A DNA stretch of 64,000 bases. It comes from Tricholoma matsutake (lineage: Eukaryota; Basidiomycota; Agaricomycetes; Agaricales; Tricholomataceae). Below are positions 20,672 to 33,139 of this stretch, piece after piece. Both the position numbers and the translations under genes were made by a program. The notes beneath the pieces are model-generated. The model searched no databases and was not told the DNA's origin. It saw only the letters and a program-made list of their open reading frames with translations. How positions within the stretch are numbered: the first letter of the stretch is position 1; each line of letters starts with the position of its first letter. The stretch covers positions 2,604,001 through 2,668,000 of the forward strand of contig AP026547.1 of NCBI GenBank assembly GCA_026075535.2, given 5' to 3'.

Positions 20672-22874
20672 ATGGCTTCTGAACAACCTATTCCAATTTA
20701 TTCAAATCTGTCAGATTTGTACGCCAGTCTCGGAACATCGCTGAATCATGCTGTTCGATGGAACAATCTCGCAGAGGAATTTGAAAAGAGGTTCGGAAGG
20801 AAGCCTGCATTCATTGCAAGAGCACCAGGGCGTGTCAAGTAAGTTTTAGGTCCTGAACGCTTTCGAAATAGCCCCACTTACGCGATGAAATAGCCTGATA
20901 GGTATGCGTTTATCAATGAGTACGTCTAACTTATCATTGATTCACTTCAGGTGAACACATTGATTATACGCTTTTCGGAGTTCTTCCGGCAGCGGTAGAG
21001 CGCGATATACTTATTGCTTGCGCTCCTCGTACCGACGCGTCATCCAAAGTTGTGTCTGATCACCATCATTTGCCTGGGGCCGTGGTTGCAGAAAATCTTC
21101 ACGCCAAATACACTCCACAGGCCTTCGCGCCTACCAAGAAATCCACGCCAAAGCCAGGTGAGGACGAAGTTCATGCCGAAACCTGGCATTTCGATATCAA
21201 TACCAAGGAATTAAGGTGGGATAGCTACGTCAAGGCAGGATACTACGTTTGTCCTTCTATTGCTATCGTATTCTGTCCATAAGAACGTGGTTATACAGGG
21301 CGTTCTCGACCACCATTTTTCTCCTTCGGAGGCTTCTACCGGGGAGAATGCCGAGCACCCTGTTCCAGTAAATCTGCTCGTAACAGGCACGGTGCCGCCG
21401 GGAGCTGGATTATCTTCAAGTTCGGCGATGATTGTTGCGAGCACCCTGGCTTTCTTGGCCGTCAATGGAAAGGTATGCCAATACTTTATATGTGCGCAGT
21501 TCAGTAATCCTGATATCACCAGCTCGATCAGGTAGATGGCGCGCAGCGGTTGACCAAGGGCGATTTGGTGCGAATGGTGTTGGACAATGAAAAGCTCGTT
21601 GGCACGTTCTCCTGTCCTCCTATCTTTTTGTGTCTTAACTGAATCTCTATTCCTGTTAATATCTTAGGTGTGAATAACGGAGGGTGAGCACTTCCGCCGA
21701 ATGCCAGTTTCTAATCTCATAGTCGTGTGGAATAATAGAATGGATCAGGCTGCATCTATTATTTCTAACGCCGCCTCGGCTCTGTATATTACTTTCTATC
21801 CATCCTTGAATGCCTTTCCGATTCCTCTTCCTCCTCGTTCGGTGTTCGTCTGTGCCAACTCCCTCGTCGTGTCCGACAAAGCCGTCACCGCGAAACGGAG
21901 GTACAACCTCCGGGTTGTGGAGACGCTTGTTGGCGCACGTGTGCTGGCAAGAGCTCTGGGTGTACAAGTTGGTGAGAGCGAGAAAGTCACGCTGAGAGAA
22001 GTACTCGGGAGGGTAGTCGGAGAGAGGAAAGGCGAGGAGTTGGACGTGGATGAACTGAGAAAAGTTTTAGAGAGAATGGTGAAAGAGGTGGAGGTCTTGA
22101 AACCCAAAGGGCGATGGAGTGGTGAAGAATTGGGAGTGACAATGGAGGAGATGATCGAATTATCTGGTCTACCAGAGGCCGTATTTCGCCAAGTCTATCT
22201 GTCATGGGTGGAAGGTAAACTTGCTGAATGTCCGTTAGGTATTGTTGCTCACAACTTCGTGATTAGTTGAAGCGACTCATTTCCAGCTGTACAAACGGGC
22301 TAAGCATGTCTTTACCGAAGCACTTCGCGTTCTTCAATTTCGCCAAATATGTCTGGATACTGCCTCGTCGCCCCAGGAGTCAGCTGGTAACATCAGCAGC
22401 CTCGAAAGGCTAGGTCGCTTGATGGACGAGTCGCAGATTAGCTGCGCGGAGGTCTTCGAATGTTCCTGCCCTGAGCTAGATGAACTTACGCGGTTGGCCA
22501 GGGAGGCAGGGGCTTATGGTAGCAGGCTTACGGGTCTGTATTAAAGTTCTTCATTTCCGATTTTCAAATTCAAGTTCTTCGTTTAGGTGCTGGATGGGGC
22601 GGTTACACAGTATCGTTAGTTGCCGAGGACAAAGTCCAAGAGTTCATTACGAAGATTAGGGATACGTTTGGCCCGTATCGAGGTCTGGAAGGTGAGGCGT
22701 TGAGTGAGGTAATATTTGCAACAAGACCCAGTAGTGGGGCATGCGGTATGTCGTAAAACCGAGTACGAAACAGCCATTTGTACTGATATGGATTTGCTGA
22801 ACCAGTATACAGGTTTGATTGATGGAAGCATTTTGTCTTATCACCTCAATATCATCACATTGGTTTTTCTGTGA
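20672..22874 (+). CDS. GAL1: Galactokinase (GHMP kinase family)
   Basis: Ten exons (20672-20838, 20894-20901, 20951-21246, 21299-21472, 21523-21601, 21668-21683, 21739-22214, 22267-22533, 22587-22745, 22813-22874) sum to 1704 nt in one frame (567 residues). Galactokinase marks are GRVN-LIGEHIDYTLFGVLP, the GHMP motif PPGAGLSSSSAM, VGVNNGGMDQA and GSRLTGAGWGGYTVSL. It phosphorylates galactose at C1 using ATP, the first committed Leloir step, in the cytosol. Exon 2 is only 8 nt and completes the galactokinase signature (N-L-I-G). Exon 6 is 16 nt. The intron before exon 6 has a GC donor (GCACGT at 21602). The C-terminal exon is the least certain part. Confidence 0.92.
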
Positions 22875-23793
22875 ACATTGATAGTGATTTGATTCTAAAG
22901 CTGGCTTCGATATACCTCAGCACTCTCGGCGCCCGTATCCTCAATGCCGAGACAAGGGTCAGGTGTAACGGTCGTAACACGCAAATGACGTTGTAATTCG
23001 TGCTAGGGTGCTTCTTTCCACGTTGGGGTTGTGCTTAGTTGCTGATGGTCTTATGCAGGCCGAGTCTGGTTAGGTGCGGTGAGTAAATTGTTCTTGCTCA
23101 TCGATCACTTCCTTCATCAGATTTTCTAGTGCCTGGGATTTCGAGCCAGACGGCTGTTCCGCGTGAATCGCGCGATAATGTCTACATAGCGTTGTTCATT
23201 TCCTCTTTTCTGTCCTGAACGGTTTCCAGAGCAACGGCAGCTACGCCGTAACCCCTGAATGTGAGAAGGCTAGTCGGGATTCATTTCTGCTGCTTATAAA
23301 GGGTGACGAGCTCACTACGTATATGTAGGTGGTGGATATGGTAACCGGTGACTAGTGTGGGGCGTGTAGCTTGTGTGGTGTCCATTCCACTGGGCATGCA
23401 GGAACGTTTCCTGACTCGATCGCTGCATCCGGCAACGTGTTGATTTTTTTTGAGTAAATTGGACGCCAAGTGACAACTGTGTTTACGAGAACTATACTTG
23501 TCTGGATTAAGGTGATGGTTTTCATGCGCAGAAACGTCGGGCATTGGTGTTTCACACAACTACGAACATGAATGTGGGACAATATTAATCTGCTTGACTA
23601 AGTAATGGCGTCTCGTCCAGGTTCGGAAGGATTCGCCTATTGCATCACTGGAAAGCCTACCAGACCTGAAGTGACAGAAATTTAAAATGGGAGCGATGCG
23701 AGGGTAAAGATGTATTGCTACCCCAGTATATTATGATTGTTGAAGCGACAATAGAAGCTACGGGTAGAATCTACATGTTGGCTCACCTTTGTA
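22875..23793. other. Intergenic, galactokinase 3' side to AP-2 sigma 3' side
   Basis: The genes converge here. I see only short chance ORFs. No terminator-like or repeat structure stands out. Confidence 0.5.
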
Positions 23794-24490
23794 TTACTCA
23801 AGTTTCTCCAGTTCCTCCAACCGAGACAAGACCACATCTTTGCTCGTCTCTTCAATTTCTCCCGCAAGGAAGATCTCGTCGAGGATGGCATAAACCTAGG
23901 AAAGGAGTCAGGTGTGAACATAACCAGCACGTTCAGGAATACATACCTTGTAAAAGTTAAAAACGAGGTCCAATTCGCAAACGTTGTCGAAAAAGGAGTC
24001 TAAAGGAACGAAGTTGTACGAGGATCGAAGTGTAACGGAGGTTTAGACATACCCAGAATCTCCACAAAGAGATGAATTGCTTCCAGATATGCCAACTCGT
24101 TATCATTTGCATCCACGCACAAACAAAAGAAGAGCCCGGCATAACGTCGGTAGACAATCTTGTAGTTGCGAAACTGAACAGCGGGTTGAACATTCTTTCA
24201 ATTGATACATTCCAGAAAGCACGCACCTCTACGAAATTTGACTGGTACTTCTGATCTCGAGGAGCCACGAGCCTATGAACTTCCCCACGAAGCCGTACCT
24301 AACTATAGTATCGTCACGAATTCTGGATCGGTAACCTAGCTATTACTCACTTTCTCGTCATCATCATATGGAACATACCATTTCGACAATCTGGTTTTAC
24401 CTTGTCGATTCTTTGTGCATGTCAATGAAAGATCTTTGTGTATGTGCTTTACTCTGGCGGGCTCACCTGGACGAGAATGAACCTGATCAT
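23794..24490 (-). CDS. APS2: AP-2 clathrin adaptor complex, sigma subunit
   Basis: Six exons (24490-24467, 24410-24351, 24298-24227, 24173-24053, 24001-23949, 23895-23794) give 143 residues, the usual length (142 in animals). The start [20 protein letters not shown], then [51 protein letters not shown] and [12 protein letters not shown] are diagnostic for sigma-2 rather than sigma-1 or sigma-3. It is the small longin-type subunit of the plasma-membrane adaptor that links cargo to clathrin in endocytosis. Exon 1 codes only MIRFILVQ. Nothing is broken. Confidence 0.95.
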
Positions 24491-25224
24491 GGTCCGCACC
24501 AAATTTGTTTGTTGTTTGGCTAGAGGCTACTAGGCTAAAGATGACCAACTATGGGCCGCATTGTCGTTCGTTCTTCAACTTCGCCTATCACACTCTTCTA
24601 TAAGTGCGGTAAACATAATGAAAAATGGCTCCCAGCAGCAGGGGTTATCAATTTTTGTGTTCGTTAGCTCTCGCCTGCCAGCTTTTCTGATTTGATTACC
24701 AGGTTGCTGGGAGGCGTATAGCACCAGAATGTGACCGTGTTTCCATGCACGCCGTCTCTTAATGGACATCTCTACCTGAACTCTGCCACTCCTGATATCT
24801 TTGTCCTTGACTTTCTCGATAATAACGGCACACGTGTCCTTGATGACACAGGGCTCACTATCTATGATGTCGGACTGTCGGCTGCCACGAGCGCAGGGTA
24901 GTTGATCGTGCTGGTTCTAACTCAGGACGGCGCGGGACGGTTCGTTGGACCCAGGTTGAGTTGTAGAAATTGTTGACAAGGGGAATCGAATGCTGAAGAT
25001 ATTTTTTAATTACACGGATAGATTGACCGCAGTCCCAGTTGTGGGGTGATCGGCTTCATGACGCAGGGTTCATAGTATCGTCTTGCTTGCAAACTGTCTC
25101 TCAGCCCAATAATTTGAATGCATTTTTCACCGTGTACAAACAGATGTCACAACGGGATCTCTTCATGGGACCGCGCTGGTAAATTTATCCCATTTGATTC
25201 AGCTGGTGGCCGAAACGCTTACTA
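24491..25224. other. Intergenic, 5' side of AP-2 sigma
   Basis: This stretch probably holds the AP-2 sigma promoter. No coding region can be supported. The right part may include unrecognisable 5' sequence of the NACHT relic that follows. Confidence 0.4.
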
Positions 25225-25990
25225 AAATACCCTATGCTGATCATCATAGATGCCCTCCACGAGTGTGAAGGCGACTTCGAGCAGTGTGTATATCATCTTC
25301 CATCTCTGGCATCTTCCATCACCATCCTCTTCCAGGCTTACGTTCAAGTCGTCCAGAACCGCACATTAGCCATTCCTTTGACGAGTTTTTCAATCCATTG
25401 GCCGCCAAGATGTCTACATCTTCGCCGTGAATTTGACACATGCACTAAATATAAATATACGAAGCCATCGGAGTCGTGGCCATCCAATAACGTTATTCGG
25501 TTCTTGATTTACAGATAGGCAATTCATATGCATCAACAGTCCTCGACAATGATTCCGGCCTACGGATCTACACGAGATAGTGTTGAACGCGGTGTATGAC
25601 ATCCGCTGGAAATCCATTCCAATATGTTATATCAACAAATTCTGTCCACATGCAGAAATACCTTCTCCTTCGCATCTTCGGATGCATTCTCGTTACACAG
25701 AAATCCTTATGTGCGATTGAGATTGAGCACCTGCTCTCACTTCGCAAAAGGGAGGTAAGGTTGACGTTACGGAGCATTCACTCCCTTCTATCCGTTCCAA
25801 AGTCGGAGGAGAAGACCATCTATTTGTATGTATCACAAATCTCTCCCCGATTTCATATTTAATCCCGATCGTGCCGGCGAATATAATTTGCGGCGTTGCC
25901 TTCACATAAGTATTGTCCTTGGACGAACAGCTCATCTTCCCGTGTATTGCCCAAATGTATATCATTGACCCTAATATGGATTACGAACTC
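25225..25990 (+). pseudogene. NACHT-domain NTPase (NLR-like) relic
   Basis: The plus strand reads MLIIIDALHECEGD (Walker B region), then in a shifted frame RSSRPEPHISHSFDEFF (the sensor-like SRPEPHI motif of fungal NACHT proteins). Further on come a helical piece, FGCILVTQKSLCAIEIEHLLSL and LTLRSIHSLLSVP, and HKSLPDFIFNPDRAGEYNL. This order is typical of the large Agaricomycete NACHT families, which resemble NLR-type heterokaryon-incompatibility proteins. The P-loop and N-terminal domain are missing, and frameshifts and stops are frequent. Only a remnant remains. Confidence 0.75.
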
Positions 25991-26763
25991 AATACATAGG
26001 TCTTTTTTTTCTTCTGCCAGTTTGGGACTATGCAGAAGAACTTTGGGGTGTGATCACCTGTGCCAGGCGCAACCTGACGAGAGGCTGTTGGGGTTGCTGT
26101 ATCTAACCTATTCAAATTGGTACGTTATTGAACAGGTGGACATAGTGCTTGAACGGTTGAATGTAAGCTCACGCGTCATAGGATTCGCTACAGCCCTCTC
26201 CCAAGTGAATTTTTATGCATGGTATTTTCTGCTGACCAACCTGAGTTTGTATAGAACGCTTGAAGAGCGTTAAAGCGTCTACTGTGAACAGTGACACTTC
26301 CTAGCCGTATCAGTTTCACAGAGGCCAGTCTATGGAACTTAAAACCAGTCAACTGCGACGCAGCCCTCTTCACCTACATAGCATAGATTATTTGTCGCCA
26401 AAGTATGGTTGAGAAAGGTTGAAAAAAGATGACATTCAAATAAACATCCTAGTATCAAGTTTCGAATGAGACCAGGAAGACAAAAATTAAGGCATCTACC
26501 AAATTGTGCAAAACTCGGGTAAAATGGAGTCAGTTATATTGCTCGACAGCAAAAGTCGAGACTCGGGTTTCAGGATAGAACTTAGAAGTTCAATACGGCT
26601 TCGTTGTCATGCCATTGAGCACAAGGGCAAACAGTGCATTGTCCCCTGTAGCAAATAGCTGCCAACAACCCAACGCAATTTCGAACTTGCATTCCATTGT
26701 TGGATTTTGTAAACAGCAAATGGTGTAACATCTCAGCTTTTTATACGCGAATTTCAGTTCAAC
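25991..26763. other. Intergenic after the NACHT relic
   Basis: Degenerate continuation of the NACHT C-terminal side may reach about 26280. The rest holds the promoter of the coiled-coil gene. No other gene is seen. Confidence 0.4.
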
Positions 26764-29700
26764 ATGGTGAGTGTCATCCTCTGACCGTGTTATAGCTCTC
26801 TAAGCACGAATTTAGTCCGTCTATGGCAGAAACAGACAATCTATCACCGACATTGAACAGCAACTTCAAATCATCTTCAACGACCACCCAGACTCGTTTG
26901 TCAATGATGCAGGAGATCCAGTGATACCAGCAGATGCATTGGTTGACGTCTTACGAGCATTTTCGGAGGTCTATGATGGAGTCGAACTTATGACAGACAG
27001 TGAAACGAAACTCCTCAATGACCTTCTCCGATCAAACCCTGGTCTTGAGGTGACACCGGCCATCCTAGTGCGCTTCATTGCAGAGAAGACAAAGCAAAGT
27101 CCCCCTCGAAGTCCTCAAACTGATGATCAAGCGGACTTACCGGGACGGGGGCGCACAGGCGACCGTGAAATCGACCACCACCGTTCATCTAGTAATGAGT
27201 CCAACGGTGACTCCACACTTTACTCCTCAGGCAGCCGCAGGTCTTCCACTGGGCCTCCGGAGACGCCCTCGTCTGGCAAATCTGTCTTCGACACTGAGCG
27301 CAGACAACGATCGACTCCACTTAGTACCAATGCACCCTCCAGCTGGAACAAGCGACCTGCACCTGCCCACAGAAGGAAGAGCGACGCAGGAAGCCGCAGT
27401 GACTCTGAAGTGAGCACCTTTGTCTTCCAATCCGGGTCGTAATCTAATCCCATTTCCCAGTCCTTTTCCGAGAGCCCAAGCGCTTTTGGACGTGCACCAG
27501 GACGCATGCGCACACCATCTAATCCCACATCGCCTTCTTCCTTGTCCGCAGACCTCAGCGCCTTTTCCCCACTAACCTCACCGCGGTTTGGCCGACCACC
27601 GTCCCGACCTCACTCTCGCGCCAGTTCCCAGCCCCAAACGCACTTTAACTATCATTCTCCAAACAACGACCGCGGGTACTCGTCTCCCGAAGACGGGGAC
27701 CCCACGATCGACGCGAACCCGTTGTATGACTACCGCGGCAAATTGCGGCGAGACGACGGGTTTACGCACTCGATCTCTTCGCTGCCAATGCCACGTACAG
27801 GGTCCGACTCGGATGAGGAGGATTCGGTGTTGGGGCTGGTGCTTGACCGCTCGATGACCAGCTCGACAGCATCGTTGCAGGAAGACGATCGGATGGAAGC
27901 ATTGACACGGATGAACGCAGAACTGAGGCGGAAACTCATGGATGCAGAGAAGACGCTGCAGAACAGGCTTTCAGAGCATGAGAGCGAGTTGGAGGAGTTA
28001 CAAGGACGGCTAGAGGAGATGCGGAGTGAGCTGAGTGCAACGAAGAGAGAAGAAAAGGAGTTAAGGTCTAAAGAGGTAAGTATTTGTAGCTCGTGCCGTG
28101 AAATATGATAATACTCACCCCTCTTGATTCCAGCGACAAAACATGACTCAAATTGGTGCGTTGGAAATTGAGATTGCCAAGGTCTCCAAGGCCTTGGAGC
28201 ATGCTCGGACGACGTACTCCAGTCTGCAAAGACAGTATCAGGAACAATGCAGTATGCTTCCCTCATCTCCTCTTTCACCACTGTTCATTAAGTGCACATC
28301 TAGCTGCATCTGAAAAATACCGAGACGACCTTCGTCAGCGTGAAGAGCTAATCCGAAACCTACGGGAAGCAGCATCTTTACATGAAGTTGAGAATGCCAA
28401 GTGGGCCAAGGAGCATGAGAACTACGAAACTCGGATTGCTGCACTCGAGAACGAGCTCGCCATCGCACAACAGGCCCATGTACAGCTTGACGAGCAGAAG
28501 CAGGAGAACTTACTGCTGAAGGAGACAATTGACCGCATGCGGTTTGATATGGACGAGATGCGGAACAGCGCAGTAGCTGCGACGGGTGGCAGCGGGCAAT
28601 CGAGCGCTACTAATACAATGAGCAAGAGCCTTGGAGCGGAGTTGATGGGTAAAATGAAGGGTGGTTGGGGAATGCAAGATGAGGAAGAAGATGCGACGGA
28701 TGAGGAAGTCGATGTTTCTGCTGAGGTCGAGGAAGACGAGGAGACAGAGAGCGAGGACGTGATTCAGACTATCATCACCAGAAAGAAACGAGTCAGTTTT
28801 TCTCTTCCTTACCTGGATATCTGCTGACCTTGGTCATACGTGATGTAGAAGGTTGCGAGTCGTGCCAACCAGCTGGAGACGAAGACATTTTCATTCGAAG
28901 AGTCCAAAGAGTACTCAGACAGCGCTACGCAATATGAGCCTACCCTATTCTCGATTTCTAGTAGCACACAGACCGACCCTCCACCCAAAATTATACGACA
29001 ATCGCTCAGCACCCAAACTGAAGGACCCTCGGTCGAGGTCTTGGCTGTTCAGACCGACCCTGAAACTATCCCTATTCCTCGCGTCACACTGGAGATGGCG
29101 ATTCAAACTGACGAGATTCACGAGGAACCGTCGAGATCTCCATCACCACATACGGCCGAGAGTATGGCTTCATCGTCATCAACTATCGTACCACCTACAC
29201 CCAAAGCACATCCTCAGCCTCTGGAGTCAGCTCACAGTGACCTACCGCCAGCTTACAACCAAATAAATCCCCGGGAACAGGAGGAACACGACTTGCGAGT
29301 AGTCACTGATGCCCTGCAGAAATGGCATCCCGGCGCAGAAATTCCCTTTGCACCCAAACCTGGTGGCATTGCAGAAGAGTCCGTGGAAGAATGGAAGGCA
29401 TTCAATCGCGAGCTCGGCGTCGGGTGTATGGTCATCGACAAGATTATTGAGAGGTCTGAGAAGACGAGTGGCTCTCGCTCTTCCAAAACTGGAAAGGCGC
29501 GCCAGAATCGCTTTTACAACATCTACAACACGTATATCTATGGCGAGAAGGGGCTTGCATCGGGCTTCGCCAGCCAAACGGCGTTGTTGGTCGGTGCATC
29601 GGCGCTGATGTTGCTGGCTATAGGCCAGTTTAGGAGTCCTGCTATTTACTCCATACCTGGTGGCCCTACGTATTACGATCGGCAAGCATGGAAAGCCTTC

Positions 29701-29817
29701 AACACGATGCAGATGGGCGGCGAAGGATTCGGTTACGATGACACTGCTGCCGTTTGGGCCTTCCTTGGCCGTGTCGGTGGAGGAGCTGCCCGAATTGCGC
29801 GAGGCTGGCCGACGTGA
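26764..29817 (+). CDS. Coiled-coil protein with C-terminal membrane segment, unknown function
   Basis: Six exons (26764-26766, 26816-27409, 27461-28075, 28134-28251, 28304-28791, 28849-29817) give 928 residues. The first exon is just the ATG. Layout: an EF-hand-like helical domain (about 1-95, SITDIEQQLQIIFNDHPDSFV); a Ser/Pro/Arg-rich disordered part (about 95-300); a long coiled coil (about 370-560) split by short introns; an acidic stretch (DEEEDATDEEVDVSAEVEEDEE); repeated short STQTDPPP/STQTEGPS/AVQTDPE/AIQTDEI motifs; then near the C-terminus a hydrophobic segment (ASQTALLVGASALMLLAIGQF) and a 58-residue Gly-rich tail. This would suit a tail-anchored organizer at the nuclear envelope or spindle pole. 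That is inference, and no named family was recognised. Confidence 0.8.
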
Positions 29818-30241
29818 AACTTGTACTATATGCTGACAATCTTGTTCCACGGACGATATTATCACCTTGTTCATATGCTTCCTTCCTGTTTAGATTTCCT
29901 TTCATGGTACATGTCAACACATTCCTTCTACTTGGGCGAGCTATACGTCCCACCTCCACTCCTTCATTCAACATGTCTTTGCGGTCTCTTGTCCACGGTT
30001 CTCTTATGCAATCCATGGTGATACTTATGGCTAGCCAATGCTGTTGATTACTGTACACTCATAACGGCATCTAGCTAGCAGTAGTAATTCTCTACTAATC
30101 ACACGTTTCTAATAATTACCAAGTCCAAACAATTCCTAGGCTGTATATATGTTCGTCCGAACAGAAAAAGGAAATGACTCTATAAGTCGGCACATTTTTT
30201 TATGAAACATAGATCGCGTAAAAGAGAGGAAACTTGCTCGA
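29818..30241. other. Intergenic between convergent genes
   Basis: This short 3'-to-3' gap holds nothing beyond presumed untranslated regions. Confidence 0.5.
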
Positions 30242-31525
30242 TCAATTGTGGTGTAGCAGGTGAGTGGTCTCATTGACCCCGTTTGGCTCCTTTGCCTCGG
30301 CAGTCCCAAGGCATAAAACGAACCTCAACCACCTCACCATCGCCTTACCAGCGTTATCCCTGGCCTCCGACAACCCGTGCATTCCTTCATGTATCCTGTC
30401 GGGCCTTATTCTGTGTTGGCTATCGACGCCCACCGCAATCACGGCGATGGTCGTAAAGATCGATGCGAGTGTTGTAGCGGAGGAAATCATGAACGTGATT
30501 ATCATTTGTAACATCGCTGCTTGTTGGACAGAGGAGCCTCCGAGGATAGCACCTGTCATCATCCCAGGAATTGCAATGATGCCAATCACGCTGGAGGGTA
30601 TTCCTTTATTAGCAAGTAGTTATTTCTGGTGGTTGAATAACGCACCTCATTTGGTTTACCACAGGGGTGAGCGCCATGATAAGCGCTCCTTTTGCGATAG
30701 GCCTGCAGGCTTCCATCCTGGACGCGCCGAAAGCGAGATACATCTCTACTTTGTCACGGTTTTCACTGTGATGCGATCAGAAATAGGTGTAGAATTTTTA
30801 GTTAATTGTGAAAGGTAGCGTACTGGAGTTCTTTGAGAACGAAATTGACTGAAAGAATGATGCCAGATATTGCATTACCGCTTAGCATTCCAACGATAGG
30901 AACTTTGTAATAGCATTCAGTAAGAAGTCGATAACGAGCGGGCGGGATATAGCATACTGAATTGAATTGGTTTCCAGAAAGGATCGACTGACATCGCGAA
31001 TCTTGTCCCGATGATGGATATAGGTATTGTAGAGCCCAACATTCCAATGAACACAGAAGGAAACTAGAACGATCTGGTTAGCCTCGCCGTCACTTGTATA
31101 AGGGCAGAAATTTGACCATGTACTCATGACGACGTTTCGATTTGTTCACGACTGAAACCGCGGTGGGTGAAAAATCGAGAAAATAAAACGGAATGCCTGC
31201 TAACCGATCTCAATAGTGCCCAGAAGGTTCAACAACACTACAGTGAGAGAACAAGAATCGTGAGCGAACATTGACTGGGCACGATCAGACCGCGCTTACA
31301 GGTAATCCCCGCTACGGCCCATGGGTTCTGCGCCTCAAACACTTTCTGCAACAATCCGGCGACCAGCGCGAGCTGAAGGATACACCTCAGGGCAGCTGTG
31401 AAGAGAGATGGACCAACGCCTAATCCGAGAAGAGTGGAGACAATAACGTCGAATCCAATAAACGAAAGCCCCAGACCAACGTTCACCCAGGTGAGGATGG
31501 GAGTTGGGGCAATTGTATCTGACAT
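30242..31525 (-). CDS. UPF0014 family membrane protein (FetB/STAR2-type permease)
   Basis: The start MSDTIAPTPILTW is at 31525. The protein then runs through several exons (first 31525-31300, second 31237-31205) with many hydrophobic segments. Family marks are LGVGPSLFTAALRCILQLALVAGLLQKVFE, FIGMLGSTIPISIIGTRFAMS, VPIVGMLSGNAISGIILSVNFVLKEL, EMYLAFGASRMEACRPI and IGIIAIPGMMTGAILGGSSVQQAAMLQMIITFMI. The family is the membrane half of two-part ABC transporters: bacterial FetB (iron export) and plant STAR2/ALS3 (aluminium tolerance). In fungi the substrate is unproven. The C-terminal HHN end follows a soluble, basic tail. Donor and acceptor sites for the middle introns were not all fixed, so the internal exon map is approximate. 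Confidence 0.85.
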
Positions 31526-31913
31526 TAGTGCTTCAAAGCGCGAATACCTGAATTTTGTGATGACTGCGGCACGTTGCAATTGGACGCTGTACATATTGGT
31601 CAAAGCTCCCTGGTGACATGCCGAGTGATCGAATGATCGAACCAATAGCATTCGTTCTTTTATGCCGTCAAAACAATTCGTTCTTATGTAATCCATCATA
31701 TACCTTTTCGGTAACCGGTTAGGGTAAGTTGATGTATCGTAACCTGACTCACCATCAAGCCCAGGTTAGGATGTCACAAATGTCGCACCATGTTAAACGT
31801 GTGTTTTCTCGTCTACATCGATATACTGTGTCCCTCGCGACCTCCTGTCTTTACTCATCTTTATCTATAGTCTCTCCCTTATTTCTTATCTTTTCCTAAT
31901 AACTCCTCCGAAA
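31526..31913. other. Promoter region between UPF0014 gene and Myb/SANT-like gene
   Basis: The region lies between two divergent starts. A pyrimidine-rich stretch (CTCATCTTTATC, CTCTCCCTTATTTC; about 31855-31895) precedes the ATG at 31914, as is common for fungal core promoters. This is also where base composition changes from CpG-rich host to CpG-poor flank. Confidence 0.5.
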
Positions 31914-32938
31914 ATGCCTCCTCGAGCTGTTTGGAACATGGATTGTGACTCAATTCTTCTGGACGTTCTCATCAAACAGCAGGAAGGTGGACTGCAGACC
32001 AGCAATGGCAACTTTCATACTTCAGCTTGGATGGAGGCCGAGAAGGCCTTAGCTAAAACTGAAATGTGTCTTGTGTTGTCAAAATTAACCAGCTGTCCAA
32101 CCAAACAACCATGGTTTTCTGCCCATACATCAAGTATCCCTCTGGATTCCATCTCAGAGGAAACAGAATCTCAGGTAAAAACATTGGTCTCAGGGTCTCA
32201 GGCAGAAACATTGGTCTCATGGTGCCGTGCCAACATTTCAAAATATGATGCCATGGACAACTTGAGGAAGCAATTTCAATTTGTTGGTGCACTGATTACA
32301 AGTGGTGATGAGGATGAGGAGCATGGCACTTCAGAACTGGATCATTCAGATGTGGATGTGGATGACATTGAGGCTACTAGTTTGAGTGGCTGCTCTGACT
32401 CAGAATCAAGTGGTAACATGGAGGCACTTCTTGCAGCTAAACATTTGGTGCAACAGGTTAAACAGCAGGTCAAGAAGAAGACAGGTTCTACTTGTTGAAC
32501 AGAACCATATGATCCTGTAACCTAGGGTAAGTGTTTCTACTTTGATTCATGCTATTTCTCAACAATATTTTTGTAGCTTTCACAATCTCCAGTGTTGTGC
32601 ATCATGCAGATGGAACAAATGCACCAATTACAGTTTCCTCTGTGAGGTCTCACTTGATGAGCTTTGTACAGCTGTCAGATAAAAAAACTGGATCAGTTTC
32701 CAGGTTTCATTGCTCTTCAATATTGGCTAGCAAGTGACAATGCCAAAGCCGGTGCTATTCTATTCAAGCAGATGATGAGCTCTGATTATTCAAGGACCAC
32801 TTGTGAAGTTTGAGTTTACCCCAACTCCTTGCAAGCAGAAAGCTATCAACTGGTATGTTAAAGGCTTTCTTGTTATATTTTGAAGACACCAGTATGGAAT
32901 CAATGAGTTCAGTTTCAACCAACAGTGGCAGTGGTTCA

Positions 32939-33131
32939 TGGAAGGAAGCTGGAGCTTCCAACACTTGAGACTCAAGGGAACAGGCACATGTAAGGAACTT
33001 AGTATATTTTGGGGGGAGGAAACTAAGATACAGTACAAGTACTTGAAGTATGGACTATATACTATCAGAATAACATGTGATAACTGTGTTACATGTGATA
33101 ATGGTTTGATGATGTAAGAGGCACTCTTACA
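32939..33131 (-). repeat. Element B LTR, left copy (193 bp)
   Basis: This copy is near-identical to 48432-48624. The ends can fold: GGAAGCT pairs with AGCTTCC at one end, and TGTAAGAG with CTCTTACA around a 3-nt loop at the other. Confidence 0.88.
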
Positions 33132-33139
33132 CTCTCTCA

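Noticed and set aside
21796..22107. Minus-strand ORF opposite galactokinase exon 7
   Set aside because: It is an antisense shadow. The plus frame has clear family motifs.
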